Shown: positions 54,015 through 63,005, counted from the stretch's first letter. The stretch is 64,000 nt of DNA from Thermanaerothrix daxensis (GCF_001306145.1 NZ_LGKO01000005.1:186001-250000); one strand, 5' to 3'. The notes: a model not told the origin generated them from the letters alone. Translations and numbers: made by a program.

Positions 54015-54146
54015 TTCCGGGCCCGAATCGGAGAGAAAGAGGGGGGATTAGTTGAATTGTGACAGGACGCACACAAATAAGGTGACCTATATAACTTTTG
54101 CTTGTTTCTAATTGGGGATAAACTTGAGTGAACGAATTGTGTCTAG

Positions 54147-54166
54147 ACCACGCGTATTGGCGTGGT
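54147..54166 (+). other. Small hairpin in the PFOR leader
   Basis: ACCACGC (54147-54153) and GCGTGGT (54160-54166) form a 7-bp stem with a 6-nt loop, 48 nt before the PFOR ATG. The -10-like TATATAAC at 54088-54095 would put it in the leader. Role unknown. Confidence 0.45.
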
Positions 54167-54214
54167 GATGAAATTGGAATATGCAATAACCCAGGTTTAC
54201 AGGGAGTGTGTCCT

Positions 54215-57200
54215 ATGAGTCGTAACGTGATCACGATTGATGCGAATGAGGCGGTTGCCCATGTTGCCTATCGCCTCAACGAAGTGATCGCCATTTACCC
54301 CATTACACCCTCTTCAGGGATGGGGGAATTGGCTGATGAATGGTCGGCCAAGCGCATCCCCAATATTTGGGGGACGGTGCCGTTGGTCGTGGAGATGCAG
54401 TCCGAGGGCGGTGCGGCTGGTGCGGTCCATGGCGCTTTGCAGACCGGTTCGCTCAGCACCACCTTCACGGCGTCGCAGGGTCTGCTGCTGATGATCCCGA
54501 ATATGTACAAGATTGCGGGTGAACTAACGCCGACCGTCTTTCACGTCTCGGCGCGCACGGTGGCCACTCATGCGCTTTCTATCTTCGGCGATCATTCCGA
54601 TGTGATGGCCACCCGTCAGACCGGATGGGCACTGTTAGCTTCGCGCTCGGTGCAGGAGGCCCATGACAATGCCCTGATCGCCCAGGCGGCCACCCTCGAA
54701 TCCCGCGTACCGTTCCTGCACTTCTTCGATGGCTTCCGCACATCTCACGAGATTAACAAGATCGAGTTTCTCAGTGAAGACGACTTGCGCGCGATGATTA
54801 ACTACGAATTGGTCAGTCAGCACCGCGCGCGTGCGCTCAGCCCCGATCATCCAGTGATCCGTGGTACAGCGCAGAACCCGGATGTCTTCTTCCAGTCTCG
54901 TGAGCGCTGCAACCCTTACTACCAGGCCTGCCCGGAGATTGTTCAAAAGGTGATGGACCGCTTTGCGCAACTGACCGGGCGCCAATACCACCTCTTTGAC
55001 TATGCGGGCGCCCCAGATGCTGAGCGGGTGATCATCCTGATGGGATCCGGCGCCGAGACCGCCGAAGAAACAGCCCGCTATTTGATGGAACGGGGCGAGA
55101 AAGTCGGTGTGGTTACCGTCCATCTTTATCGGCCCTTCTCGGCGCGTCACCTGCTTGGCGTTCTGCCGGCGACGGTGCGTAAGATTGCGGTGTTGGATCG
55201 TACCAAAGAGCCCGGTGCAGCGGGTGAACCTCTTTACGAGGATGTGGTAGCGGCAGTTTACGAGGGCCTGAACCAGGGCTTTGCTCCCTTCAGCCAGGCA
55301 CCGGTCATCGTGGGCGGTCGTTATGGCCTTTCCTCCAAGGAATTCACCCCGGCCATGGTGAAGGCGGTCTTTGATGAATTAAAGCAGGACTTGCCGCGCA
55401 ATCATTTCACCGTGGGCATTGAAGATGATGTGACCCACCTGAGCCTGGCCTATGATCCCTCCTTCTCAATCGAGGATCCTCAGACGGTGCGCTGTGTGTT
55501 CTTCGGTTTAGGGGCGGATGGGACGGTCAGTGCCAACAAGAACTCCATTAAGATCATCGGTGAGGAGACTGACAACTACGCGCAGGGTTATTTCGTGTAT
55601 GACTCCAAGAAGTCGGGGTCGGTGACGATCTCTCATTTGCGCTTTGGCCCCAAGCCCATCCGTGCACCGTACCTGATCGGCGAAGGTGACGCTAATTTTG
55701 TCGCGTGTCACCAGTTCTCCTTCCTCGAGCGCCTGGATGTGCTTAAGTACGCCAAGCCGGGCGGGGTTTTCTTGCTCAACAGCATTTACCCGGCAGATAA
55801 AGTGTGGGATGAACTTCCGCGCGAAGTGCAAGAGGCCATCATTGCCAAGAAACTGCGCTTCTATGTGATTGATGCCTACGAAGTGGCGAATAAAACCGGC
55901 ATGGGCGGTCGCATCAACACCATCATGCAAACCTGCTTCTTCGCCATCAGCGGTGTACTCCCGCAGGAAGAGGCGATCGCTCAGATCAAGAAGAGCATTC
56001 AGAAGACTTACGGCAAGCGTGGTGAGGCGGTGGTGCAGCGCAACTTTGCCGCGGTGGACCAGGCGCTGGCGCATTTGCAAGAAGTGAAGGTGCCGGACAA
56101 AGTGACGGCCAACCGCACCCGCCGTAAACCGGTGGCGGATGAGGCGCCTGAATTTGTACGCGAGACCCTGGCTCCGATGATGATCTTCGAGGGTGATCGG
56201 TTGCCGGTCAGCAAATTGCCTGCGGATGGTACCTTCCCCACCGGCACGGCAAAGTGGGAAAAGCGCAACATTGCCCTGGAAATCCCGGTGTGGGATCCGG
56301 AGGTGTGCATCCAGTGTGGTAAGTGTGTCATGGTTTGTCCGCATGCGGTCATCCGCATGAAGGTCTACGACCCCAAGTATCTGGAAAACGCCCCGGCCAC
56401 GTTTAAGTCCACGGATGCACGCTTCAAAGAGTTTCCGGGGATGAAGTACACATTGCAGGTTTCGCCAGAAGACTGCACTGGCTGTGCGCTGTGTGTGGAA
56501 GCCTGCCCGGCCAAGAATAAGAGCCAAGTGGGCCTGAAGGCCATCAACATGGCGCCGCAACCGCCTTTGCGAGAACAGGAGCGCGAGAATTGGGAGTTCT
56601 TCCTCTCCCTGCCCGAAGTGGATCGCACTGCAATCAGCGTCTCTACGGTTAAGAATTCACAACTGCTGGAGCCGCTCTTTGAGTTCTCGGGGGCTTGCGC
56701 AGGCTGTGGTGAGACGCCCTATCTCAAGTTGATGTCTCAGTTGTTTGGAGATCGGGTGGTGATCGCCAATGCTACGGGATGCTCCTCAATTTATGGCGGT
56801 AACCTGCCGACTACACCCTGGACCTTCAATCGTGAAGGACGCGGGCCAGCCTGGAGCAATAGCCTGTTTGAGGATAATGCTGAATTCGGCCTGGGCATGC
56901 GCCTGACCATTGACAAACAAACCGAATTTGCACGCGAATTGCTGCAAAGCCTGGCTGCTGAAGTGGGTGAGTCGCTGGTGGATGCCATTCTGAATGCCGA
57001 CCAGCGTAGTGAGGCGGGCATTCGCGAACAGCGTCAGCGTGTGGCCTTGCTCAAAGAGCGCCTGGCGGGAATTAAGGATTTCCGTGCCCGGCTTTTGATG
57101 GATGTGGCGGATTTCCTGGTGCGCAAGAGCGTGTGGATTGTTGGTGGCGATGGCTGGGCGTATGATATCGGTTATGGCGGCCTGGATCATGTGCTGGCCT

Positions 57201-57814
57201 CGGGGCGGGATGTCAACATCCTAGTGCTCGATACCGAGGTGTATTCCAACACCGGTGGTCAGGCCTCCAAAGCCACTCCGCGTGCAGCAGTCGCCAAATT
57301 CGCCGCCAACGGGAAAGGCTTGCCCAAGAAAGACCTGGGGCTGATCGCGATGACCTACGGTTACGTATACGTGGCCAAGGTTGCCATGGGCGCCAACGAC
57401 CAGCATACGCTGCGCGCCTTCCTGGAGGCAGATGCGTACGAGGGGCCCTCGCTGATTATTGCTTACAGTCACTGCATTGCCCACGGCATTGATATGCGCA
57501 AGGGCCTCGATCAGCAGAAACTGGCGGTGCAGGCGGGTGTGTGGCCACTCTTCCGCTACAACCCGATGCTTCTGGAAGAGGGCAAAAACCCGCTGGTGCT
57601 GGATAGCAAGGAACCCAGTATCCCGGTGTCTGAGTACGCCTACAATGAAACGCGTTATCGTATGCTGACCCAGAGCGACGAACAGCGCGCGGAGATGCTG
57701 CTCAAGGCAGCGCAGGAAGATGTAAAGCGCCGCTGGCTGCAGTACAAACAAATGGCCGAGATGATCATGCGAATCAACGGGAACGGTCACGAAGGCGTTC
57801 CGGCGCAAGACTGA
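54215..57814 (+). CDS. nifJ: Pyruvate:ferredoxin (flavodoxin) oxidoreductase
   Basis: The 1199-residue single-chain PFOR oxidises pyruvate to acetyl-CoA and CO2 and reduces ferredoxin. The pyrimidine-binding domain begins with AIYPITPSSGMGE. The ferredoxin domain has two [4Fe-4S] motifs, CIQCGKCVMVCP and CTGCALCVEACP. The proximal cluster cysteines are in GACAGCGETPY with a late one in YSHCIAHG, and the ThDP site is GGDGWAYDIGYGG with VYSNTGGQ. ATG 54215 follows AGGGAG. The enzyme is oxygen-sensitive in most hosts, which points to anaerobic metabolism. Confidence 0.97.
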   Translation: MSRNVITIDANEAVAHVAYRLNEVIAIYPITPSSGMGELADEWSAKRIPNIWGTVPLVVEMQSEGGAAGAVHGALQTGSLSTTFTASQGLLLMIPNMYKIAGELTPTVFHVSARTVATHALSIFGDHSDVMATRQTGWALLASRSVQEAHDNALIAQAATLESRVPFLHFFDGFRTSHEINKIEFLSEDDLRAMINYELVSQHRARALSPDHPVIRGTAQNPDVFFQSRERCNPYYQACPEIVQKVMDRFAQLTGRQYHLFDYAGAPDAERVIILMGSGAETAEETARYLMERGEKVGVVTVHLYRPFSARHLLGVLPATVRKIAVLDRTKEPGAAGEPLYEDVVAAVYEGLNQGFAPFSQAPVIVGGRYGLSSKEFTPAMVKAVFDELKQDLPRNHFTVGIEDDVTHLSLAYDPSFSIEDPQTVRCVFFGLGADGTVSANKNSIKIIGEETDNYAQGYFVYDSKKSGSVTISHLRFGPKPIRAPYLIGEGDANFVACHQFSFLERLDVLKYAKPGGVFLLNSIYPADKVWDELPREVQEAIIAKKLRFYVIDAYEVANKTGMGGRINTIMQTCFFAISGVLPQEEAIAQIKKSIQKTYGKRGEAVVQRNFAAVDQALAHLQEVKVPDKVTANRTRRKPVADEAPEFVRETLAPMMIFEGDRLPVSKLPADGTFPTGTAKWEKRNIALEIPVWDPEVCIQCGKCVMVCPHAVIRMKVYDPKYLENAPATFKSTDARFKEFPGMKYTLQVSPEDCTGCALCVEACPAKNKSQVGLKAINMAPQPPLREQERENWEFFLSLPEVDRTAISVSTVKNSQLLEPLFEFSGACAGCGETPYLKLMSQLFGDRVVIANATGCSSIYGGNLPTTPWTFNREGRGPAWSNSLFEDNAEFGLGMRLTIDKQTEFARELLQSLAAEVGESLVDAILNADQRSEAGIREQRQRVALLKERLAGIKDFRARLLMDVADFLVRKSVWIVGGDGWAYDIGYGGLDHVLASGRDVNILVLDTEVYSNTGGQASKATPRAAVAKFAANGKGLPKKDLGLIAMTYGYVYVAKVAMGANDQHTLRAFLEADAYEGPSLIIAYSHCIAHGIDMRKGLDQQKLAVQAGVWPLFRYNPMLLEEGKNPLVLDSKEPSIPVSEYAYNETRYRMLTQSDEQRAEMLLKAAQEDVKRRWLQYKQMAEMIMRINGNGHEGVPAQD

Positions 57815-57824
57815 ACGTGATATG

Positions 57825-57861
57825 GCGAGGGTTCTGGGGAGAGAAAGCCCGGAACCCTCGC
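57825..57861 (+). promoter_or_regulatory. Stem-loop between PFOR and DHOD-like genes
   Basis: GCGAGGGTTC (57825-57834) pairs with GAACCCTCGC (57852-57861), and the stem continues inward with a wobble and three GC pairs. A weak TTAATCTT follows. It could be a partial terminator or an RNA processing site setting the ratio of the two products. Confidence 0.6.
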
Positions 57862-57880
57862 TTAATCTTGGGAGGTGAGT

Positions 57881-58888
57881 ATGGTGGATCTGAGCACACG
57901 TTACCTGGGCTTGGAGTTGAAGAATCCGTTAGTAGCCTCAGCCTCGCCGCTGTCGAAGAAACTGGATGGCATTCGTCGTCTGGAAGACGCGGGCGTAAGT
58001 GCTGTGGTAATGTATTCGCTCTTTGAGGAGCAAATCGTTCATGAGAGCCTGGCACTGGACCACTACCTGACCCGCGGTAGCGATTCGTTTGCCGAAGCAC
58101 TTACCTACTTTCCGGATCTTGGGCGGTACAACGTTGGACCGGAAGGCTATCTGGAATTGATACGCAAAGCGAAGGAAAGCGTCGGCATTCCGATTATCGG
58201 CAGCCTAAACGGCGTTTCCAGCGGCGGCTGGATTGAATATGCCCGTTTGATCCAGGAGGCTGGAGCGGATGCGTTGGAACTTAATCTCTACTATCTGCCC
58301 ACCGATCCGGCGCTGACAGCGGCGGAACTGGAAGCCAATTACGTGGGGCTGGTGGCAGACATTCACAAGCAAATTCGCATTCCTCTGGCTGTCAAACTCA
58401 GCCCGTTTTTCACCGCGCTGCCCCATTTTGCGCAGCAAATGGTTCAGGCGGGCGCGAAGGGGCTGGTGCTGTTCAATCGCTTTTATCAGCCGGATTTTGA
58501 TATCGAAACTTTGGAAGTGGTGCCCAGCTTGGTGCTGAGCACATCCGAGGAATTGCGCCTGCCCCTACGCTGGATTGCGATTTTATACGGACGGGTGGCC
58601 GCAGATATGGCGCTGAGCAGCGGGGTGCACACCGGTCAAGATGTGATTAAGGCCCTGATGGCGGGGGCAAAGGTGGCGATGACGACCTCGGCGTTGCTCA
58701 AACATGGCCTGAAGCGGGCTGGTGAAATCCTTCAGGAGATGCAAGCGTGGATGGAGACCTTTGAGTATCAGTCAGTGCAGCAAATGATTGGAAGCATGAG
58801 CCAGCAGGCCGTGGCCGAACCTGCGGCGTTTGAGCGAGCCAATTACATGAAAGCCCTCCTGACATATGATAACCGTCTGATTTACTAA
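57881..58888 (+). CDS. Dihydroorotate dehydrogenase-like flavoprotein
   Basis: The 335-residue TIM-barrel protein starts [20 protein letters not shown] and has the FMN-type motifs [22 protein letters not shown], and [11 protein letters not shown]. The C-terminus is unlike true PyrD, and the protein fits the DHOD-like group often found beside PFOR. Its reaction is not established; pyrimidine synthesis is unlikely. ATG 57881 follows GGAGGTGA closely, with GTG 57875 as alternative. Confidence 0.83.
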   Translation: MVDLSTRYLGLELKNPLVASASPLSKKLDGIRRLEDAGVSAVVMYSLFEEQIVHESLALDHYLTRGSDSFAEALTYFPDLGRYNVGPEGYLELIRKAKESVGIPIIGSLNGVSSGGWIEYARLIQEAGADALELNLYYLPTDPALTAAELEANYVGLVADIHKQIRIPLAVKLSPFFTALPHFAQQMVQAGAKGLVLFNRFYQPDFDIETLEVVPSLVLSTSEELRLPLRWIAILYGRVAADMALSSGVHTGQDVIKALMAGAKVAMTTSALLKHGLKRAGEILQEMQAWMETFEYQSVQQMIGSMSQQAVAEPAAFERANYMKALLTYDNRLIY

Positions 58889-58912
58889 CCCTGTTAATCC
58901 AAGGTGGTCAGG

Positions 58913-58944
58913 CCCCTCCCTGGCAATTGGGGAGGGGTTTTTTG
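58913..58944 (+). terminator. Rho-independent terminator after the DHOD-like gene
   Basis: CCCCTCCC (58913-58920) pairs with GGGAGGGG (58930-58937), followed by six T. It ends the PFOR transcript. Confidence 0.92.
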
Positions 58945-58989
58945 TTTCTATAGACTCTACAAAAACATTATACATAATTGAAAAAATAT

Positions 58990-59019
58990 TTGACAATCCA
59001 TATGCAAATCGCGTACATT
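58990..59019 (+). promoter_or_regulatory. Promoter of the fasciclin gene
   Basis: TTGACA (58990-58995) and TACATT (59014-59019) are 18 nt apart in an AT-rich gap. The leader is about 44 nt, with ACGAGGAGAG as ribosome site. Confidence 0.7.
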
Positions 59020-59069
59020 ATGTCTACTGTAACAAACACATAAATCTTAACCTTACGAGGAGAGAAAAC

Positions 59070-60437
59070 ATGAAACGCTTACTGTTGTTGGTTGTATCGA
59101 TGTTGGTTTTAGCGGCTTGTGCACCAATGGCAACTCCCCAGCCTACTTCACCTCCCATGCCGACCGCAACGCCAATTCCTCCAACGGCAACTCCAGCCCC
59201 TCAAACAATCGTTGACATTGCTGTTGCAGATGGACGGTTTACTACTCTGGTGAAAGCTGTTCAAGCGGCGGGTCTGGTGGAGACGCTCAAGAGCGAGGGC
59301 CCCTTTACAGTCTTTGCTCCCACGGATGAAGCCTTCGCAAAGTTGCCCAAAGAAACTCTTGAGAGCCTGCTTAAGCCTGAAAATAAGGATCAACTGATCA
59401 AAGTCTTAACCTATCACGTGGTTGCGGGCAAGGTTTTGGCTGCAGATGTAATCGGTCTGAGCGAGGCTCAAACAGTGGCTGGTGAACCCATTGCCATAAA
59501 GGTCGAGGGTGACAAGGTTTTTATTAACGACGCGCAGGTGATCCTCACAGATATCGAGGCCTCCAATGGGGTAATTCATGTGATTGATGCTGTTATCCTG
59601 CCCCCCAGCATGATGGCGGAAGCCAAGAAGGATATTGTGGACATCGCGGTGGAGGATGGGCGCTTTACCACCCTGGTGGCAGCGGTCCAGGCGGCAGGTT
59701 TGGTTGAAACGCTAAAAAGTGAGGGTCCGTTCACTGTTTTTGCTCCGACAGACGAGGCTTTTGCTAAATTGCCTGAGGGCACACTCGAGGCTTTGCTCAA
59801 GCCTGAGAACAAACAACAATTGACCGACATCCTGCTCTATCATGTTCTGCCGGGCAAAGTGATGGCTTCGGAGGTGAAGGATGGTCTAATTGCGGACACA
59901 GCCCTGGGAACTTCGGTGTTCTTCAAAGTTGATATGGGTAAGGCGTACATCAACGAGGCACAGATCATTATTACCGATATCGAAGCCAGCAACGGGGTGA
60001 TTCATGTGATTGATGCGGTGATCTTGCCAAAAGACATTGTTGATGCGGCCGTTTTCAATAAATTCAACACGCTTGTTGCAGCAGTGCAGGCGGCAGGTCT
60101 GGTGGAGACGCTCAAGAGTGAGGGCCCCTTTACGGTCTTTGCTCCCACGGATGAAGCCTTCGCAAAGTTGCCAGCAGGCACTCTGGAAAGCCTGCTCAAA
60201 CCGGCCAATAAGAGGCAGTTAACCGACATCTTGCTCTATCACGTGGTTCCTGGTCGGGTGTTGGCAGAGGATGTGGTGAAACTGGAGCGCGCCGAAACCG
60301 TATTAGGAAAGCCTATCACGATCAAAGTTCAGGATGGCAAGGTATTTGTCAATGAGGCGCAAGTTGTCTTGACTGATATCAAGACTACCAATGGGGTTAT
60401 TCACGTGATTGATACCGTGATTTTGCCTCCGCGCTGA
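59070..60437 (+). CDS. Lipoprotein with three fasciclin (FAS1) domains
   Basis: The 455-residue protein has a lipobox LAAC (Cys17), a Pro/Thr stalk to about residue 45, and three FAS1 domains (about 46-180, 188-320, 324-455). Each has the signature [17 protein letters not shown] and a second motif such as YHVVAGKV or YHVLPGKV, ending in [16 protein letters not shown]1 domains mediate adhesion. The three copies are far more alike than usual FAS1 arrays, and the first and third share nearly identical DNA in part. Confidence 0.95.
   Translation: MKRLLLLVVSMLVLAACAPMATPQPTSPPMPTATPIPPTATPAPQTIVDIAVADGRFTTLVKAVQAAGLVETLKSEGPFTVFAPTDEAFAKLPKETLESLLKPENKDQLIKVLTYHVVAGKVLAADVIGLSEAQTVAGEPIAIKVEGDKVFINDAQVILTDIEASNGVIHVIDAVILPPSMMAEAKKDIVDIAVEDGRFTTLVAAVQAAGLVETLKSEGPFTVFAPTDEAFAKLPEGTLEALLKPENKQQLTDILLYHVLPGKVMASEVKDGLIADTALGTSVFFKVDMGKAYINEAQIIITDIEASNGVIHVIDAVILPKDIVDAAVFNKFNTLVAAVQAAGLVETLKSEGPFTVFAPTDEAFAKLPAGTLESLLKPANKRQLTDILLYHVVPGRVLAEDVVKLERAETVLGKPITIKVQDGKVFVNEAQVVLTDIKTTNGVIHVIDTVILPPR
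59262..60172 (+). repeat. Internal repeats in the fasciclin gene
   Basis: Three 86-nt segments (59262-59347, 59698-59783, 60087-60172) encode the same residues. By my count the first and third differ at 4 sites and the second and third at 18, all silent. The pattern suggests recent exchange between the first and third domains. Confidence 0.85.
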
Positions 60438-60484
60438 GGCGATTGTGTGGGTGGGTTACATTTACTGGTAGGAGTGGGAAGGGA

Positions 60485-60518
60485 GAATGAGGGCCGTTGT
60501 CATCAACGGTCCTCATTC
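60485..60518 (+). other. 15-bp hairpin after the fasciclin gene
   Basis: The stem 60485-60499 with 60504-60518 has one G-T wobble and a TCAT tetraloop. No T-run follows, so it may protect the mRNA 3' end ahead of the terminator at 60531. Confidence 0.6.
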
Positions 60519-60530
60519 GCTATAAAAAAG

Positions 60531-60567
60531 AACGGGCAACCGAAAGATGAAGGGGTTGCCCGTTTTT
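60531..60567. terminator. Bidirectional terminator between fasciclin gene and infA
   Basis: AACGGGCAACC (60531-60541) pairs with GGTTGCCCGTT (60554-60564). A T-run follows on the plus strand, and an A-run just upstream gives a T-run on the minus strand, so it can end both convergent transcripts. Confidence 0.88.
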
Positions 60568-60604
60568 CTAGCCGAGAGGATGTGGAATAAGTCCAGGTGG
60601 GAGT

Positions 60605-60856
60605 TTATTCTTCCTCGAGCGCCGGTTCGCCGGCCTTCTTTTGGCGATAGACAATACGGCCACGGGTGAGATCATAGGGTGACATTTCCACCCGCACCCG
60701 GTCGCCGAGGAGAATACGGATATAGTACTTACGCATCCGCCCGGAGAGGTAGGCCAGGATTTCATGCCCGTTATCCAGGCGCACGCGGAATTGCGTCCCC
60801 GGCAGTGCCTCTACAATTGTGCCTTCCACCTGAATCTTCTCTTCTTCTTTGGCCAT
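60605..60856 (-). CDS. infA: Translation initiation factor IF-1
   Basis: The 83-residue protein is an S1-like OB-fold factor that binds the 30S A site during initiation. Typical motifs are [40 protein letters not shown] and [21 protein letters not shown]. It is about 11 residues longer than the usual 72, with an acidic tail ending LEEE. GGAGG precedes the ATG. It is 42 nt downstream of rpsU and ends at the shared terminator. Confidence 0.96.
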   Translation of the reverse strand: MAKEEEKIQVEGTIVEALPGTQFRVRLDNGHEILAYLSGRMRKYYIRILLGDRVRVEMSPYDLTRGRIVYRQKKAGEPALEEE

Positions 60857-60898
60857 CGAGAACCTCCAGACCGTTTCACCAACCCGATGAGCGAAGGC

Positions 60899-61099
60899 TT
60901 ACTCCGAAGCGCGTGACATCTGGCGGCGTTTCATGCGGCGAATGGCCTTTTTCTGTTCCAGGCGACGCAGTTCGCTCTTTGAGATGAACCAACGCTTCCG
61001 GCGTACGGTGCTCAGCACACCGCTCTTGACGACCTTCTTGCGGAAGCGCTTGAGCAGTTGCTCCTGGCTTTCGTTGGGCCGCAAGATCACAATTGTCAA
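60899..61099 (-). CDS. rpsU: Ribosomal protein S21, TTG start
   Basis: The 66-residue protein has the S21 pattern: TIVILRPNESQEQLLKRFRK, then a basic C-terminus with RRKRWF and AIRRMKRRQ. The TTG at 61099 is chosen because AAGGAGG lies 8 nt before it and because S21 begins right there; the frame is open up to 61177 but the extra residues are unlike S21. An in-frame GTG is nearer but sits in the ribosome site. It is co-transcribed with infA. Confidence 0.92.
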   Translation of the reverse strand: MTIVILRPNESQEQLLKRFRKKVVKSGVLSTVRRKRWFISKSELRRLEQKKAIRRMKRRQMSRASE

Positions 61100-61153
61100 C
61101 GCACTCACCTCCTTTCGGGTTAAGAATTTTTGAGTAGCACGCTGCGCGCGGGC

Positions 61154-61188
61154 AAAAAACTCGGCTGCATACCGCACTTGCAGCCGAG
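61154..61188 (-). terminator. Terminator hairpin inside the rpsU leader (putative attenuator)
   Basis: On the minus strand a perfect 10-bp stem (61188-61179 with 61069+ side at 61169-61160) closes a 9-nt loop and is followed by six T (61159-61154). It lies 55 nt before the rpsU start and about 115 nt after its predicted transcription start. gdhA has its own terminator further upstream, so this one sits on the rpsU-infA transcript. Confidence 0.8.
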
Positions 61189-61310
61189 GGCGAACTCAAA
61201 CGGGTTGCTTACTCATCTTGCCCACTTGCCCAGCGCGATATGACCTCCATTCCAGGAAATCATGCCAATCAATTGGTAAAACTGCCTGAAGGTTGCCCGC
61301 AGGCTTTCTT

Positions 61311-61339
61311 ATTATACACGACAAGCCGTCAGGCGTCAA
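61311..61339 (-). promoter_or_regulatory. Promoter of rpsU-infA
   Basis: On the minus strand TTGACG (61339-61334) and TATAAT (61316-61311) are 17 nt apart. The predicted start near 61304 gives a leader of about 205 nt. The 322-nt gap 61100-61421 therefore holds the gdhA terminator, this promoter and the leader. Confidence 0.85.
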
Positions 61340-61354
61340 ACAAGGCTTGAAAAT

Positions 61355-61390
61355 TAAAAAATCACGGGCGCCTGGTGCCACCCAAGCGCC
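61355..61390 (-). terminator. Terminator of glutamate dehydrogenase gene
   Basis: On the minus strand a 9-bp stem (61390-61382 with 61375-61367, one G-T pair) with a 6-nt loop is followed after a short GTG by six T (61361-61356). It begins 31 nt after the gdhA stop. Confidence 0.8.
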
Positions 61391-61421
61391 TCGTGCTGTG
61401 TGACATTGCAATCAGAAGCCT

Positions 61422-62708
61422 CTAAATCCAGCCGCGCAGTTCCATGGCCTTAACCACGCGATTGATCGCCACCATGTAAGCGGCGTCGCGCATGAAGACC
61501 CCTTCTTTCAACGAAAGATCTAGCACTGCGTGGAATGCCTGGGTCATCTTGGTATCCAGACGCTGAAGCACTTCTTCCTTGGTCCAGTAGAAGTTCATAT
61601 CATTCTGGACGCTTTCAAAGTACGAGACGGTCACGCCACCTGCATTGCACAGGAAATCGGGGATCAGGAAGATACCGCGTTGGCGGATGGCTTCGTCGGC
61701 CTCAGGAGTGGTGGGCCCGTTGGCACCTTCGGCGATCAGTTTGACCCGCTCATGAATGTGCTGCACAGTGTCGGCGTTGATTTGTCCCTCGAGCGCGGCC
61801 GGGATGAGTACATCGGCCTCCTTGCTCAGCCAGGCATTGCCATCCTCAATGCTATAGCCGGCGGCACGGGCTTTGTTTTTGTCAATGGTGCCGTATTGAT
61901 CGGTGATGCTCATAAGGAAGCGTGGGTCAATTCCATCTGCTTTGCTCACAGTGTAGGCGGTGCGGTCTTCGCGATCCCAATATGAGACGCAGACCACTTT
62001 ACCGCCGAGGATCTCAGTGAAGCCCACTGCGGCGTACTGGGCTACGTTGCCGAAGCCCTGGATGGCGGCCACGCACTGAGAGGGTTCCAGGTTAAGGTGC
62101 TTGAGAGCTTCGCGGACGGTGTAGATGACACCGAATCCGGTCGCTTCGGTGCGTCCCAGCGAACCACCGCCTCCCACGGGCTTGCCGGTGATGACCCCAG
62201 GGGTGTACTGCCCAACCAGTTTGGAGTACTCGTCCATCATCCAGCCCATCATTTGCGGGTTGGTGCCCACATCCGGCGCGGGGACGTCCTGACGTGGGCC
62301 AATGTTGCGCCAGATCTGCTGGATGTAGCCGCGGGCCAGGCGCTCTTTCTCGCCTTCTGAAAGGGTTGCCGGGTCCACAATAACGCCGCCCTTGCCACCG
62401 CCGAGCGGCAGATCTACCACGGCGCATTTCCAGGTCATCCAGGTGGCCAGAGCACGCACTGTATCAATGGTTTCAGCAGGGTGAAAGCGAATGCCACCTT
62501 TGCACGGCCCGCGGGCGTCATTGTGCTGAACGCGGAAGCCCTGGAACACGCGGATGGTGCCATCGTCCATGCGCACCGGGATGCGGAAGTGGTACTCTCG
62601 CATCGGCCAGCGCAGGATCTCGCGCACCTGGGGGTCGAGTTGGAGCAGTTCGGCTACATGATCGAATTGACGCTGAGCCATTTCGAAGGCATTGGTCGTA
62701 CCCGTCAT
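61422..62708 (-). CDS. gdhA: Glutamate dehydrogenase (Glu/Leu/Phe/Val family)
   Basis: The 428-residue enzyme interconverts glutamate and 2-oxoglutarate plus ammonia. The N-terminal domain has the catalytic region GPCKGGIRFHP and PLGGGKGGVIVDP with the active lysines; the C-terminal domain has a Rossmann motif AAIQGFGNVAQYAA. The ATG at 62708 is preferred because GGAG is then 8 nt away; an ATG at 62714 is too near. The length fits hexameric enzymes of anaerobes. In a peptide user it would run in the deaminating direction; this is inference. Confidence 0.95.
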   Translation of the reverse strand: MTGTTNAFEMAQRQFDHVAELLQLDPQVREILRWPMREYHFRIPVRMDDGTIRVFQGFRVQHNDARGPCKGGIRFHPAETIDTVRALATWMTWKCAVVDLPLGGGKGGVIVDPATLSEGEKERLARGYIQQIWRNIGPRQDVPAPDVGTNPQMMGWMMDEYSKLVGQYTPGVITGKPVGGGGSLGRTEATGFGVIYTVREALKHLNLEPSQCVAAIQGFGNVAQYAAVGFTEILGGKVVCVSYWDREDRTAYTVSKADGIDPRFLMSITDQYGTIDKNKARAAGYSIEDGNAWLSKEADVLIPAALEGQINADTVQHIHERVKLIAEGANGPTTPEADEAIRQRGIFLIPDFLCNAGGVTVSYFESVQNDMNFYWTKEEVLQRLDTKMTQAFHAVLDLSLKEGVFMRDAAYMVAINRVVKAMELRGWI

Positions 62709-62787
62709 AAGCATCTCTCCTGAGGGGGTGGGGTTTGGGGTGAGGAATTTTAAGGCGCGGAAGCATTGACGCCTGGGAGAAACTAAT

Positions 62788-62816
62788 AGCGGGCATCCCG
62801 GTCGTATGCCCGCTAC
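62788..62816 (-). other. Stem-loop in the gdhA leader
   Basis: TAGCGGGCAT (62788-62797) and ATGCCCGCTA (62807-62816) form a perfect 10-bp stem with a 9-nt loop, about 80 nt upstream of the gdhA start. No T-run follows in either direction. An inverted repeat GCCAAAATTGGC at 62835-62846 lies further upstream. I recognise no known riboswitch. Confidence 0.55.
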
Positions 62817-62881
62817 AAGTTGCCCCTATGTATGGCCAAAATTGGCACGTTGGCGCCTCCGCTTGTTTCGATCCATTTACA

Positions 62882-62910
62882 AGGTTAATGGATTATCGCG
62901 CTTGCGTCAA
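62882..62910 (-). promoter_or_regulatory. Possible gdhA promoter
   Basis: On the minus strand TTGACG (62910-62905) and TAACCT (62887-62882) are 17 nt apart. The -10 is weak. It would give a leader of about 165 nt, which fills most of the 349-nt gap 62709-63057. Confidence 0.45.
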
Positions 62911-63005
62911 TAGGATGAACGTCTTCAATCCTGGATGATCTCTTTCACTCCATACAGCTCTGACAAGCCTGCTGCGGAGCCGTTTGGAGGAAATAAGCCC
63001 GCCTC

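Noticed and set aside
54057-54076. TTGTG and CACAA inverted pair upstream of PFOR, similar to a Rex (NADH-sensing) site
   Set aside because: The spacing between the halves is 10 nt, while Rex sites have 8, and the inner AA/TT bases do not match. A CRP reading fails as well. Not supported without binding data.
55508-56560. 350-codon open frame antisense to PFOR
   Set aside because: It is a shadow of a GC-rich coding gene: PFOR motifs are complete on the plus strand, and the antisense product has no recognisable domain.
61196-61411. 71-codon open frame on the minus strand between gdhA and rpsU
   Set aside because: It runs through the gdhA terminator and the rpsU promoter, lacks a ribosome site and has no family features.
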